A stretch of 64,000 nt of DNA from Chionis minor. Its lineage: Eukaryota > Chordata > Aves > Charadriiformes > Chionididae. Where the stretch lies: positions 868,001-932,000 of the forward strand of contig VZSF01000978.1 in the NCBI GenBank assembly GCA_013398295.1. The letters run 5' to 3'. Positions 13,301-25,440 of this stretch are shown in pieces (within the stretch, counting starts at the first letter, position 1; the number at the start of each line of letters is the position of its first letter). Below the pieces are notes generated by a model. The model ran no database searches. It saw only the letters and a program-made list of their open reading frames with translations, and was not told the DNA's origin. Made by a program: the position numbers and the translations under genes.

Positions 13301-16300
13301 TATTTTTTCAGAATGCATGGATACATATATTGACATTCTGCATTTTCTGTACTTGGTGTATAGGGAAATCAAGCTTAAAATAATGTGTATGTGCACAGGT
13401 AAGAAAGGAATGGGCTGAAAATGGTGAAAATAGAATAGAGTGGCATTGTTGTAGGTTATAAAATGATTTACTTAAGTTGTCTTTCAAGAGGGCTTTGTCA
13501 CTGGGGAAAAACAAAAAATGGGGAATGATTTAGGTTGTTATGAAAGTAATCCTTTTTGTTTTCTTCATGGGTACTTATGGCTTTCTGGTAGAAGATTTCA
13601 GAATATGATACGGTTACTGCATAGAAATATTTGTTAAATGTTCCAATAATAGTTCCTATTGAATAGTTAAGATTTTAATAACGTTATGCTAAATTGTTCT
13701 TTCAAAAAAGTTCCATAGAAAAAGTTGTTTCTTGCCAAAAATAACAATTAAAAAAATAGGTAACTTAAGATGAGTCATTTTACTAGAAATAAATCTAAGT
13801 CTTAAAGGGGTAGAAATGCCAGGTGAATTTTGACTGTCTCCAGTACCCAAATAGTGCTTGCCTTCAGTGCATTACCACTGGGTAATGGGGAATGGAGAAA
13901 TACTGACAGTAAAGGTAAGAAACAGTACAGAACCAGGGGTAATAGCTGAAGCGTGGTGAATATCTGACACACTCTTTCAAAAGAGTCTGGATACAAATTG
14001 GGCATAGGTGGATGGGCTGGTTAAAAGGTGTTCTACCTAAAGAATGGCTTTTGTCTCTGAAAGGTTGTTCAGCTTTATTAAACCAGAAGCTCTAGCTAGA
14101 AAGAAAAAAATCAAAACAAAAAACCCCTGGCAACAAACCTCACCTTTTATACCATCAGAACCACAAAAACACTACTGTTAACTGCCTGTTTCTTTCTGTC
14201 AGCAGACAGACCTCAGGAAACTCTGCTATGTGAGCAGAGCAGTGACCATTGGCAAGTACATCTGTTGTATGTTTACACATCTTTCAGCAATAACTGCTTG
14301 AATGATCCTAGTTCATGCTGTCAGACGAAGGCCACAGCAGCTTCAGAGAACTCTCTTCAACAGGAAATAAATGTACTTTCTAGTAGCTCCAAACCCAGTT
14401 CTACTCCCAGCTACATTGTCATTAGTAATCTGAATTATTTCAGCCAAGGAAGTGCAGAAACTGTGGGCTCAAGCTAATGCAAATAGATGTGATATGTTCC
14501 CCACCCAATAGATGTATTTTATACCGAAAACCAGGTTCTGTTTGTGCTGTGATGGTGCAGTGACTGCCTCAGTATGCATTTTGGTCAGTAAGAAAGCTGC
14601 TAGACACATCTGCAGTAAACAGGTATCCAAAGGAGATGCATAGTGTTGTGCTGGAATAAAATAAACCCATACCCAGGGTCCAAGACCATAGCAAACAAGT
14701 TCTCAGCATCCAGAGATAAGAAGTAGCCATGATCTTCAACGCAAGCTTTTGGCTCTCCTGCTCAAGTATGACTTCGTGTGCACCAGTAGGTGCATTACCT
14801 GATTTTTTTTAAGAGGATCAGATCAGGTTTCCAGGCATTTAACATTAAAATTTTCCAATTGTTTTAGCTCTTAAAACAGGAAATTTGGTAGGTCCTTTTG
14901 AGATGACATTCTTGCCTTTTTTTTTTTTGAGAAGCCCTAAGCATTGGATTGAATGAGCCCTTCTGGAAACTTTTGTGCTGATCAGAGAAACTAGGTATCT
15001 TAAATGCCAATTGATGATGAGCTCTGAGCCCACAGGGAAAATGGTCCCTTCTTGCCAATGCTTTCTGAAAAGACACTGCATTTTTTTTAGTTCCTGGAGT
15101 GTCATGTACATGACTGACAACTGTGTATTAAGTAAACAGCAACATCTCATAGAGCTGTGCTTTATTAAGTTACTGTTGTCTCCCCTAGCTTTCAGGAACA
15201 CTGCAGGAAACCTTTATGTGCTGAGTTAGATGCTGCATAATGAGTCATGACAGTTGGTGTTCTGTAATCCTTCATGTAGCGCCATGGTAATAAATTGTAC
15301 AGGCTGCCTGTGGATCTGCTCAAGACTTGGCAGGTTATGGTCTTGCCAGGCTGGAAGTAACAGTTGAATTGCCTTTTTGTGTAGTAACTTGATAGTTCCC
15401 ATTCTGGAGAGGACTAGAATCCATGAAGGAACTAAGTGAAACAGAAGACCACAAAGAAAAATAGTTCTTGAACTCCTATATTTGGGTGTGTGGTTATATC
15501 TGTGTGGTATTTCTGCACCTGTTAATCCTCTTGTGAGCCTCACTGGGAGCCTGTGTAGTAACTGCGGAAACATGGACCTGAATGCTTCCTCTTGCTTCTC
15601 CAGTGCTAATGACTTTCATAAACATGTTTGAAATTGGCTTAGTAGCTACATGCAACACAGGAAAAAACCCTCATGTTGAGACCTTGGGCACAGTCTGTTT
15701 TGACCACTTCCTACAAGCTATCCTGTTCCTTCCTCTGGCCAAGGCAACCTGGACCCAGAGACCACAAGATATCCTCAGCTGTTCTTGAAATCTAGAGGGT
15801 GTACTGTTTAGGGGTCTTGAATTGGTAGCTAGTAAAGAAATCCTGTATTCTAGACCTGGCTGTTAAAATTTATTTCCTGTTTTCTGGCTTAGCACCTCCA
15901 AATCACATTTTAAAATCAAGTAATGCCCATGTTGGAGATACTTTAAATTATCATTATACTTCTTTAAGTTGCATTTTGGTTACATATACTGGTATACATA
16001 TACCATAATGTACTTTAGTACGTGTGTCACCATTTACAAGTTATATCTGATTGCTGCAATAACAAGTGATGGGGACTTAGGTAATCAGTTGCAGTTACGA
16101 CCTGCTCATTCCTAGTCCAATTCTTTTTTTTTCCTCGCTCCTGTCTGTACTATTTTAGTGGGATCCTATGGGTGGATGCAAAATTAGTCCCTCAATAGCT
16201 ATCAACTACACCTTCTGCCACTCCAACTTCCGCATTGTAGCTTAAAAGCTCAAATAAGTAAAAATAACCTCTCTAGGTGAAACTATAGGGAGAACTTGAG

Positions 16301-19300
16301 ATGGTGAGCATAAACCTAAGGTAACTTTCACTATGACATGTTAGCACAAAGTATCATTGTGCTTGCTGATAAGCATCAGCAGTGTAGGTTTGAAGTGTTC
16401 TTCTAAGATGGCACAGATACACATATGGATCACTTTGAATACTTATTATCAACACACTATTTTTTCTTTCATGTTTCATCCTTGTCTTCTAGTATCTGCT
16501 TCACTGCAGAAAATTACTTTCCACTTATGTTTGCTTGAGTACCACAGAACCTTGGGATTGAACATGACACCCTTGCATCAAGGCCAGAGAAACTTGCTTC
16601 TACTGCAGTGATGTTTCTCTTAAAATGGAAAGGATCCACCATGCTAAGCCAGGCTTTGCTTGAAAACAGTTGCAACCTCACAATAATTGCTAAAGGCAGA
16701 AGTCAGCATTTCATAATGTTTCTTCTGTTCAGAAAATGTATTTTTTTCTGCCTCTGAGGAGTTAACAGCAGCAGTACAGCCAGCTGTAATGAAGGTTTTG
16801 TTCCTTAACCTCAGTACTACCATACCTGGAACTTGGTTTCTTAAAACATCCTATGTTCAAATCCTAGGGCATGCAGCTCTTGTGGATGCTGGAGCTTTTT
16901 CTTGGCAAAGCAAATCAGAGTCACTTCCTCAACTGTCCTGGGTGGCCTATGAGATTGTGGAGATCATATTTTGTTTCCCTTTGGCTATATCTTTGTACAA
17001 ATGCAAATAAAACAGGAAATCATGACCTTACAGTGTGGATATTATCTGTAAGAGAGCTATTTATCTATCTTGAGTTCACAGGTGTAAGATGTTTAGCATG
17101 GATATACTTGACCAAACTCAGGTATTGCCTAATCTCTCTGGCAAAAGACAAACTCCTTTTGTTCCATTCTCTATCAGATTACAGCTGTATCTCAATAAAA
17201 GACTGAAAAATTATCCCAACCTGCATTTTATGGTAGAGAAGATGCTACTGAAACGAATTTTTACAAGACAAAATGGAGCTCACAAAAGAATAGATTTGTC
17301 TGTCCCATCACTGCCAGTTCCTTATTCTGTTTCCACAGGGACAAGATGTACATTTAAGTTGTTTGTTCCTATATAGGTTTCATAAGGGAAAGAGCTGATT
17401 TTGAATGCTACAAAAAAACCCAAACACATCAGTCAAGTTTGAATTTTGGAAATATGAAGAGGATCCCAGATGTTTTTGAAGAACTTCTGATCTTGGAGAG
17501 GTCACAGACATTTTTGGAAACTGTCTGCCCTTCTCAGGAACTTTGTGTCCTTTTGCAAAAAAAAAAAACCCCAAAAGTCAAATAATAATAATAAAAAAAT
17601 CCTGACTTCATTGCACAGGAGTAATGCCATACCTAGATATGGTATCATGAAATTAATGCAACGGAGTAGAATCAAGACACTGGTTTTAAAGTCTGCGCTC
17701 AAGGAATCAGAGGTCAGATAAAAATTAATGACTGTCATGTGAGCATGCAGTATTTCTATTCAAGGTATTAATTCTGTCAATAGCAAAGAAAAATTTAAGA
17801 GGCCCAGGAGGTTCTTCTATAAGGAAAGACTTTGATTACACACAAATTTCTACTGTTAACCTAAAATGTAGTTTTTACAGGCAGGGGTTGGATGCCAGCA
17901 AGCTGATAAATAAAAGAATAAGTATGGCTGTCCTCCTTTTATCAAAAATCCTAGTTTCCCTTTGGTTTTTGTCAAATGTAGCTTTATGCATGTACCTCTT
18001 AATGCCTGCTGTGTGCGTATATGACAAAATTACCTTACTGTGTGCTCACATGGTGGGCTGCTGAAGGTGTATTGTACTAGACAGTTTCCACACTTTTTGC
18101 ATACTGCAGACAGATGTGTCATAGTGGGCAGGGACTGTAGGAGTGCATCAATATTAGGAATACAGCTATGGATTACTTTCCCTAGTTTCTCATACTTTAC
18201 TCATCTACCCTTCACTGTGTACACCTCCCTCTACACCTCTTACTTAGTTTGGTTCGTAAGTTGTGGCTAAACACAGGTGGATACAGTGTTTGTGGAACAG
18301 ACCAGCAGTAATTATAACTTACCATTTCTGGAGGGTCAACAGCAGTTAAACAACAATGCTTGTTGCAGAAAGAGAAAGATGATTTTTTAAAAAATAGTTG
18401 ACATCTAAGCCATTCTGCTCCTTGTGTAAACACTCTCTGCATGGAGTGAATTGCTAACATTACAATGCATGGGAAATTTGGTCAGTTTTGATGGGGTGAA
18501 ATTTTGCTCAAATAAGGATTGAAATGGTTCAGGGAACACCATTGAAGGGATTCTGAACATCCTTTAAAACTTCAGAAGAGTAAACAAATGAGATATTAAC
18601 GCAACTAGTTGAACAGAATCATAATGAAGAAAATGTTTTGTTTTGCTGCTTTATTTCCTTCCTTATTCCCTGGGAAGGTTTGAGTTTTACTTCAGATCTT
18701 GGAACGCAGGCTATTACACTGAGGAATCACTTGGTGATTTTTGTCATGCAGCCTATATTACTTGTATTGATGGTAGACTATTGACCAATACAGTCAGTTG
18801 CAACTATAACATGTGTTTAAAAAGTTAATTATTCACCTTAAATCATAGAAGGAAATGCCTGTCAAGCAGGTAACTAAAGCCTTCCAATTGTAAATACTGT
18901 AAAGATATTGGAGTGTTCAGCATCTAGCCCGTACTATATGTTACTAGAAGATCCTGCTGGCTAAAATAATTTTGTGGCACGGTAAATAGTGAACTTTTTT
19001 GTTATTGCTTCTGTGCAGTTTCTGATATAAATGGCTTGACTCTGGAAAAGCAAACCTACAGGAGGTGAGAAAAATGTAACAGTGAAAATGTAGATGGACA
19101 TACAATGGCAATGAAAAGGAGCTGTTGTTTAGTTTGTAAAGATAATACTGATCATTAAGATGTGTTAGTGAAGTCATGAAAGTAATTCTCACAAGAGAAC
19201 GCAAAATAGCACGCTTTTCTTGTTGGTGTTAGGCTTGAATGTTGTTGGTGTTTTTTTCCCATATGGCTCCATGGTTACTGAGAAGCTATAGAGAGAACAG

Positions 19301-20670
19301 AGTGTTTTGTTTTACTTTTTTAAAGGGCAAGTTTCTATATAAGTTAATGCTACAGTAAAGAACTAATCATCATTTCAGGCTCTGTTACCTGCTTTGCGAA
19401 CTAGAGCTTCGAAATGGTGCTTGTTTTGCTCTGCAGGCTCTTTGTGTGGTTCACTATAAAACGGCAAATACTCCCTTGTGTTAAATGGGATTTTGTGACT
19501 TCTAAGAAATTAGCTCTGTCAAAGCTACAGTACAATAAAATTATTTCTTTTCCATCTGTAAATGTACTGGATTCTGCATGAGCTTCAGTTAAAGACACTC
19601 TTCTTCAACAGCTCTGTTTGCTGACAAACACAGCCAATTCACATTAATGTAATAAATTAAGTCTCCCACCTCATCAGGTAGTAATAGACACTAGTGTCTT
19701 CACTCATACTGCTGCTCACTGTCCTCCACAAAACAGATATTGACAGGAATGGGGAATTGAGGTGGCTATCTTGAGACCTTCCTTTTGCTCCAGCACCTCC
19801 TGGTGCTTCCTGCAATCAGCCCCTAGTGCTTGCCCTTGCTGTAACAGCACCCAAACTCATGCCCACCATTGTTCTCACTCTCCAGTTGCTGCAGTGAGCA
19901 GCTTTATTTTCCACAGAAGGAGACTTGCAAGGCACCAAAGGTTAACTAGGGAAATGCTAAGCTTGTCTCTTATAACAAAGATGTAACTTAGTGCCCTAAT
20001 CAATCTGCCACAGCTGATTAGACCTGCAATAATGTTGAGGTCTGATTAAAAACAAGCTGACAGCTCCAACCCCTCCATGAAATTCCCAATTTTCATTTTG
20101 GGTCTTTACAGATTCTTTGGATCTCTTCTCGTCAGTATGAGCAATCGAGTACTGTTGACTTTGGGCATCAGACAGAAATGTCCGGTTTGTTAACTTTTTA
20201 GAAAAAGAAAGTCCAGGTAATAAATAGGGTCAAACAGAGCTCAGAAAATCACAAGAAAGTGCTTGGAGTTCCTGTTATTAAAGAGTCAAGAGCATAAATA
20301 TGCCTGCTATTGGATAGACGTAAACCCTATTAAACGCAAGGTTTTGATTCTCTCATTCAGGATGAAAAGTGTTTTATTCCAGGAGCAATTTAATGGAAGT
20401 AAATGGCAGGTACGATCAATGCAAGAAAAATACGGGGCGGGGGGGGGGGTGGGGAAGAACGACCTGTAGATGTGTCTGTATTCTCTTCTGTTCTGTGATT
20501 GCTTTTTAGTAATGCCCTATTCAAGCAAGTGAACTATTGGTGACCATATATGGTTTTTCATTTGAATTTGTTCTATTATCTAAGGACTGGACATGTAAAA
20601 AATGAAATAATTTTTAAAAAGTGCTGTGGATCTGATATAAATTGATGGTTATTTGCCTTATGTGCAGGTC
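7310..20670. other. Long stretch with no recognisable gene or named repeat
   Basis: About 13 kb of AT-rich sequence. The largest frames (11075-11473 plus, 132 codons; 14845-15201 and 15226-15573 minus, 115-118 codons) have no motif I recognise, and several overlap other frames in antisense. Homopolymer runs occur (poly-A near 10873-10885 and 17558-17570, poly-T near 14919-14929), and a nearly pure G run lies at about 20434-20455. The ag/gtaag pairs at 9054-9064 and 13399 enclose nothing convincing. This is probably intergenic or deep intronic sequence. Confidence 0.55.
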
Positions 20671-20673
20671 ATA

Positions 20674-20735
20674 ACTGCTATTCTAGCAGCACATATATGA
20701 ATGAACATGATATACTGGGAGAGAATTGCCGTATA
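20674..20735 (+). pseudogene. Possible decayed U6 snRNA-like sequence
   Basis: The string gcagcacatata at 20686-20697 is identical to the conserved 5' part of vertebrate U6 snRNA. It is preceded by a tgct...tt segment resembling the U6 cap-proximal stem, and followed by gaacatgatata and gagagaatt, which can be aligned with the next U6 block with small insertions. Similarity fades before the 3' half and there is no convincing oligo-T end. It could be a truncated, old U6 pseudogene or a chance match of the 12-mer. Confidence 0.2.
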
Positions 20736-20864
20736 TCTTGCATATGGAGGCCGTGTCTTATAGTTGTGTATTTGAGTTCTCAGAAGAGTCAAAGATGTGG
20801 ATGATCTGGTCAACCATGACTTATGTGGGCTGAATAATGGTCAGGTTTTACAGGTGAAAGAAAT

Positions 20865-21430
20865 TTCTTAGGCCTTCCATCAGGATCTGTTCTGGGACCA
20901 GTGCTGCTCAACAAATTCGTAAGTTAAGACATGAACAGTGATATGATAACATTTGCTGATGATACATAGCTTTTCAGATTTTTTTTTAAAATAAAAAATT
21001 AAACGTTACAGAAGAACAGACTGATATTCAATAAGTGGGTGAGAAATCATCAGGCTAAGTTCAGTGCTGATATCTGCAAATGAAAATGTGAGGAGACTGA
21101 GGATGGAGGTAACTCCCATCTATTCAGCTATACAAAATTAGGAAAGAAATGTAGGAGCTTTTGCAACAAATTTGATACAAAATATCTTAATACTCAACAC
21201 CAGTTGAAAAGGCAGCTAGAAAGATGGGAGTGACTGGGAAGGGAATAGAGAACAAAACAGAACACATCATTATTCCAGGATACATTCTATTCCATTATTC
21301 TAGAGCTCTCTTCCCACACTTTGTATACTGGATAGCACTATTCAGGTTGGAAAAGGATGCTTTAGGTTGCAAAAGAAATGACTGGGATATAGGCCTACAT
21401 AATAATAAATGTCAGGGAAAATACGAGAAA
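20865..21430 (+). mobile_element. CR1: Ancient CR1-type LINE relic (reverse transcriptase region)
   Basis: Degraded plus-strand remnant of a CR1-clade reverse transcriptase. At 20877-20912 the translation reads [12 protein letters not shown], the RT block seen as [15 protein letters not shown] in younger CR1 copies. At 20952-20966 the active-site FADDT is intact, followed by stops. Further along, 21224 onwards reads MGVTGKGIENKTEHII, matching the segment before the conserved [13 protein letters not shown] block, then a degenerate HFVYWI...LFRLEKD. The diction differs from the avian CR1 copies in this window and resembles CR1 lineages of turtles and crocodilians, so it is probably an insertion older than birds. 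Boundaries are approximate. Confidence 0.75.
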
Positions 21431-22555
21431 TAATGAGTACAAGTTCCATACTCACAGTTAAAGAAGCAGGGGAAACTTGACAAAATGATCAGGTGGAAGA
21501 TTTAAAACAGGAGTTTGTCATACTTTTCTGTGAGCACTGACCTGGAAGGTCATAAAACTTTAAGAAATGGAAACATACACCTCTCGGTACAACAGCAGTT
21601 GTACTTAAGACTGTTCTGCATTCTTTTGTACAGAATTTGAGCATAATTAAGGCAGACTCTTCCTTTGGACTAGGCACTCTGTAATAACAATAGATTTTCA
21701 TTTGAGCCTTTTGGAGGATACCACGGGAAAAGGAAATCGTGGGAGATTACTACTTGACTGATGGTGGTATGCACTGGGAAATGATATGCAGACACTTGGC
21801 ATGTCCTAGAACTAAGTCTCATGGCATTTATTTTACACTCCATCTTTTTTTTTCTTTTTTTTTTCTTTTTCTGGTTATAACATGCTTACAGAACAATACC
21901 ATGAGGAAGGTATCTCATAGCAATCCCCTCTGTGTTGTTCTTTGTCTCTTCTCATTTTCCTTTCCAGTGTGGTAAGCACTTCTATACTGTCAGGGAGCTG
22001 ACCTCATCTGGAGACTCTTCAGTTTTTAGACAAAGAGACTAGACTCTTTATCTGAGGTGCAATGGATTTATATTCCCCATCAAGCCTGAATTCATCCAAA
22101 TCTTGTGCCTAATAGAAGCAGAGAAAAGCTGCAGCTCATTTTCTTATTTATGTAGTTTCCTGTTTCAACACCTCTTTAGGAGCTGTTAGATGGAAAGGCA
22201 ATTTGGTGTCTCTCTTCCTCATCTCTGTGTCTGAGGCCAAAGGGAAAATCTATTCAGGCAGAACAGCCATCAACAGAACAATGGCTGAGTTTTTAAGAGC
22301 ATGTTACAAACCCTGAAAAGTTCAATGTAATTTTGTATTTCATTAGTACTTTTCATCAAAATGAGCTTAAAACTTTCTTTTGTTTGAAAGGAGCAGTACA
22401 GATTTACACCTACTGAGATTCTGCTCCTATGTGTCTTTTCTCTCCCCAGGTATTCCCCCCTTTCTGTGCTGAACTTATCAGCAGGTAAGAATAGGCAGCG
22501 TGGAAGAGATGCAGGCTGTAGCTATTCGTATGGTAGCTCCTACAAGTAATTAAAA
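21431..22555. other. No gene recognised
   Basis: AT-rich interval between an old and an intermediate CR1 copy. It holds a T-rich low-complexity stretch at about 21844-21871. A 35-nt segment at 22450-22484 is bounded by ag and gtaaga, but it is too short and unremarkable to call an exon. Confidence 0.5.
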
Positions 22556-22787
22556 GTCACAAAATCACAGAATGGTAGGGATTGGAAGGGACCTTTGGAG
22601 ATCATCTAGTTCAACCCCCCTGCCAAAGCAGGTTCACCCTAGAGCAGGTTGGACAGGAACGCATCCAGGCAGGTTTTGAATATCTCCAGAGGAGACTCCA
22701 TAACCTCTCTGGACAGCCTGTTCCAGTGTTTTGTCATCCTTAAAGTAAAGAAGGCTTTCCTCGTGTTAAGACAGAATTTCCTGTGTT

Positions 22788-23690
22788 CTAGTTAGTGCTC
22801 GTTGCCTCTTGTCCTGTTGCTGGGTGTGACTGAAAAAGTCTGGCCCCATCTTTTTGACACTCACCCTTTAGATATGTGTAAGTATTGATGAGATCCCCTC
22901 TCTTTTCCAGCCTAAACAGACCCAGGTCTCTCAGCCTTTCCTCACAAGAGAGGTGTTCCAGTCCCTTAATCATCTTCATAGCCCTGTGCTGGACTCTTTC
23001 CAGTAGTGCCTTGTCTTTCTTGAACTGGGAACTCAGAACTGGACACAGTACTCCAGATGTGGCCTCACCAGGGCAGAGTAGAGGGGGAAGAAAACCTTCC
23101 TCAACCTGCAGGCCACATTTTTTTTTTAATGCGCCCTAGGACACTATTGGCCTCCTTGGCCACAAGGGCATATTGCTGTCTTATGGTCAACTTGTCCACC
23201 AGAACTCTCAGGTGCCTCTGCAGAGCTGCTTTCCAGCAGGTCAACATGCTAACTGCATGGGGTTATTCCTCCTCAGGTTCAGGACCATACGCTTGCCCTT
23301 GTGGAACTTCATTAGATTCTTTTCCACTCAACTCCCTAGCCTGCCCAGGTCTCACTGTATGGCAGCATGGCCTTCTGGTGTGTCAGCCACTCCTTCCAGT
23401 TTTGTGTCATCAGCAAACTTGCTGAGGGTACACTCTGTCCTGTCCTCCAGCGCACTGATGAATATATTGAATAAGACTGGTGCTACTATTGATCCCTGGG
23501 GAACACCACTGGCTACAAGCCTCCAACTAGACTCTGCACCACTGATCACGACCCTCTGAGCTCTGCCATTCAGCCAGTTCTCAATCCACCTCACTGTCTG
23601 CTCATGTAATTGACACTTCCTAGGCTTACCTATGTGGATGTTATGCAAGATAGTGCTAAAAGCCTTGCTGAAGTTGAGGTAGACAATGTC
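22788..23690 (-). pseudogene. CR1 ORF2 reverse transcriptase half (decayed)
   Basis: Readable in pieces on the minus strand. The N-terminal piece (23352-23648) has [39 protein letters not shown] and [18 protein letters not shown], so the catalytic Asp pair is still present, unlike the copy at 4632. A second piece (22788-22979) has [20 protein letters not shown] and [20 protein letters not shown]. Frameshifts lie between the pieces, including near the poly-T run at 23119-23128. It belongs to the 22556-25125 element and is clearly inactive. Confidence 0.88.
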
Positions 23691-23727
23691 AGCACTTGTG
23701 GGTGCATCCCATTAGGGCCCATGGGTT

Positions 23728-23894
23728 AGTACTGGAACAGGCTGGCCAGAGAGGTGGTGGAGTCTCCGACTCTGGAGATATTCAAAACCCACCTGGATGC
23801 CACCCTGTGTAACCTGCTGTAGGTGGACCTGCTCTGGCAAGGGGGTTGGACTAGATGATCTCCAGAGATCCCTTCCAACGCCATGATTCTATGA
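23728..23894 (+). mobile_element. CR1: Short CR1 3' fragment nested inside another CR1, opposite orientation
   Basis: Plus-strand CR1 3' end: a TGGAACAGGCTGGCCAGAGAGG start (the HWNRLP...REVVE tail of ORF2), ORF2 stop, a short 3'UTR (ggttggactagatgatctcc, agagatcccttccaacgcc) and the terminal attctatga. It splits the host CR1 between its VKEDEVRDLDNLTPT and MGPNGMHP codons: removing it restores the expected spacing of that CR1 segment. Only a few T residues are shared at the two edges, so there is little or no target-site duplication. It must be younger than the copy it interrupts. Confidence 0.92.
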
Positions 23895-23895
23895 T

Positions 23896-25125
23896 TTGTG
23901 GGTGTCAAGTTGTCTAAATCTCTGACCTCATCCTCCTTGACCAAGGGAAAGTCTTCCTTTCTCCAGGCTCTCTCTCTCTCTTACCTGCAGGGTCTGGGAT
24001 TCCTGAGGACCGGCCTTACACTAAAGATGGAAGCAAAGAAGGCATACAGTAGCCCCATCTTCTCTGCATCTTCCATCAATAGGGTATCCACCTCATTCAG
24101 CAGTGGGCCTACAATTTCCCTAGTCTCCCTTTTGCTACTGATGTACTTGAAGAACCCCTTCTTACTGTCCTTGACATCCCCTAACAGATTTAATTTCAAG
24201 TGGGCCTTAGCCTTCCTCATTGCATCCCTGCATAAATTGACAATGTTCCTATATTCCTCCCAAGTGCACGGTCCTTTTTTCTACACTGTTAACTTTGTTT
24301 TTCCATTTGAATTTTTCCAGAAGCTCCTTGATCATCCATGCAGGTCTCCTGGTTCCCTTACCTGATTTCTTACTCATAGGAATGCACCAATCTTGAGCTT
24401 GGAGGAAGCAGTGTTCAAATATTAACTACCTCTCTTGGACTCCCCTACCTTCTAGAGTCTTAACCCATGGGATTCCTCCAAGTAGGTTTTTGAAGAGGCC
24501 AAAGTCAGCTCTCCTGAAGCTCAGAGTTTTAATTCTACTTTTTGCCCTGCTTCTTCCATGAAGGATTCTGAAGTCTACCATCTCATGGTCACTGCAGGCA
24601 AGGCTACCTTCAACCTTCATATCCCAAACTAGTCCTTCTTTGTTAGCACAAGGTCCAGCAGTGCACCTCTGCTTGTTGGCACCTCCACCACCTGTGTCAA
24701 AAAGTTATCATCAGTGCTCTGCAGAAACCTCCTGGACTGTGCATGTCTGGCTGTGATTTCTTTCCAGCAAAAATGTCAGGGTGTTTGAAGTCCCCCATGA
24801 GAACCAGGGCCTATGATTGTGAGGCTACTTTTAGATGTCTGTAGAAAGCCTCATCAACTTCTCCCTGATCTGGTGATCTGTAATAAACACACAACAGTGT
24901 CATCCACATTAGCCTGCCCCTTAATTCTTACCAATAAGCTCTTAATATGTTCTTCATCAACCCCTAGGCAGAGCTTGATAGATTCCAGCTGCTCTTTCAT
25001 GTACAGAGCAACTCCATCGCCTCGCCCTGCTGGCCTGTCTTTCCTAAAAAGCACATAGCCATCCGTGACAGCATTCCAGTCACACAAACTGTCCCACAAA
25101 GTCTCTGTAATTGCAAGAGTTCATA
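23896..25125 (-). pseudogene. CR1 ORF2 apurinic-endonuclease domain and linker (decayed)
   Basis: Upstream half of the same CR1 ORF2. The frame at 24854-25099 carries WDSLCDWNAVTDGY, the RPAGRGDGVALYMKEQ block and SLLVRIKGQANVDDTVV, the N-terminal part of the CR1 APE-type endonuclease that nicks target DNA. Frame 24426-24620 carries KVEGSLACSDHEMVDFRI (with the catalytic SDH motif) and SFRRADFGLFKNLLG. Frame 23981-24220 has the linker towards the RT (NLLGDVKDSKKGFFKYISSK). Several frameshifts and stops separate these. The first part of the endonuclease is missing because of 5' truncation. Confidence 0.88.
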
Positions 25126-25440
25126 CTTCGTTAATTTGGTATGTTTCAGCTATGCTAGATTTGCCTGAAGAAAGGTTTCAACCAGCAGGACAAAACGGAG
25201 GAATATGGGGTAGCTCACAATCAATCTTGTTTGGCACCTGTGTCATAAGTACATTCATAGACCCCGTAACTGTGAAGATCTGTGGGTTTATTTTTCCTTT
25301 GTTCCCTGTCCTGTTTCTTGCTTCTTTGCAGCAGCTGCACAGAAAGCAAAAAAACACCCTGACCAGTCTGAGCACAAAATAAGCTGTAAGGTCCCAGTAT
25401 AAACTTCTATAAATAGAAAAATCTTTTAGATCACAAAGCA

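Larger units (their letters stand above)
22556..25125 (-). mobile_element. CR1: Long CR1 LINE copy, composite: nested insertion plus internal deletion
   Basis: Longest CR1 here. The plus strand begins with the reversed 3' end (atcacagaatggtagggatt, ggaagggacc), a different subfamily end from the copies at 4551 and 6729. Reading the minus strand from 25125 down: endonuclease start (ITETLWDSLCDWNAVTDGY), its middle (RKDRPAGRGDGVALYMKEQL), the MGDFKHPDI and CSDHEMVDFRILHGRSRAK blocks near 24780 and 24600, the linker KKGFFKYISSKRETREIVG near 24150, VKEDEVRDLDNL near 23930, [11 protein letters not shown] near 23710, then [11 protein letters not shown] blocks with intact SKFADDTKL near 23410, and the conserved tail. 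Stops and frameshifts are scattered throughout. A plus-strand CR1 is nested at 23728-23894. About 100 residues are missing between MHPQVL and DIVYLNF. The 5' truncation is within the endonuclease domain. Confidence 0.93.

Noticed and set aside
22450..22484. 35-nt segment between tctccccag and gtaaga
   Set aside because: Short, no coding signal, no partner exon; splice-like pairs at this spacing are expected by chance in 64 kb.
23696..23904. A 9-bp direct repeat (ttgtgggtg) at 23696-23704 and 23896-23904 that looks like a target-site duplication of the nested CR1
   Set aside because: Translating the host CR1 shows that 23705-23727 (MGPNGMHP codons) is host sequence, so the first copy lies 23 bp away from the real junction at 23727/23728. 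The repeat is a coincidence of two different host codons runs (MHPQVL and LTPTN).
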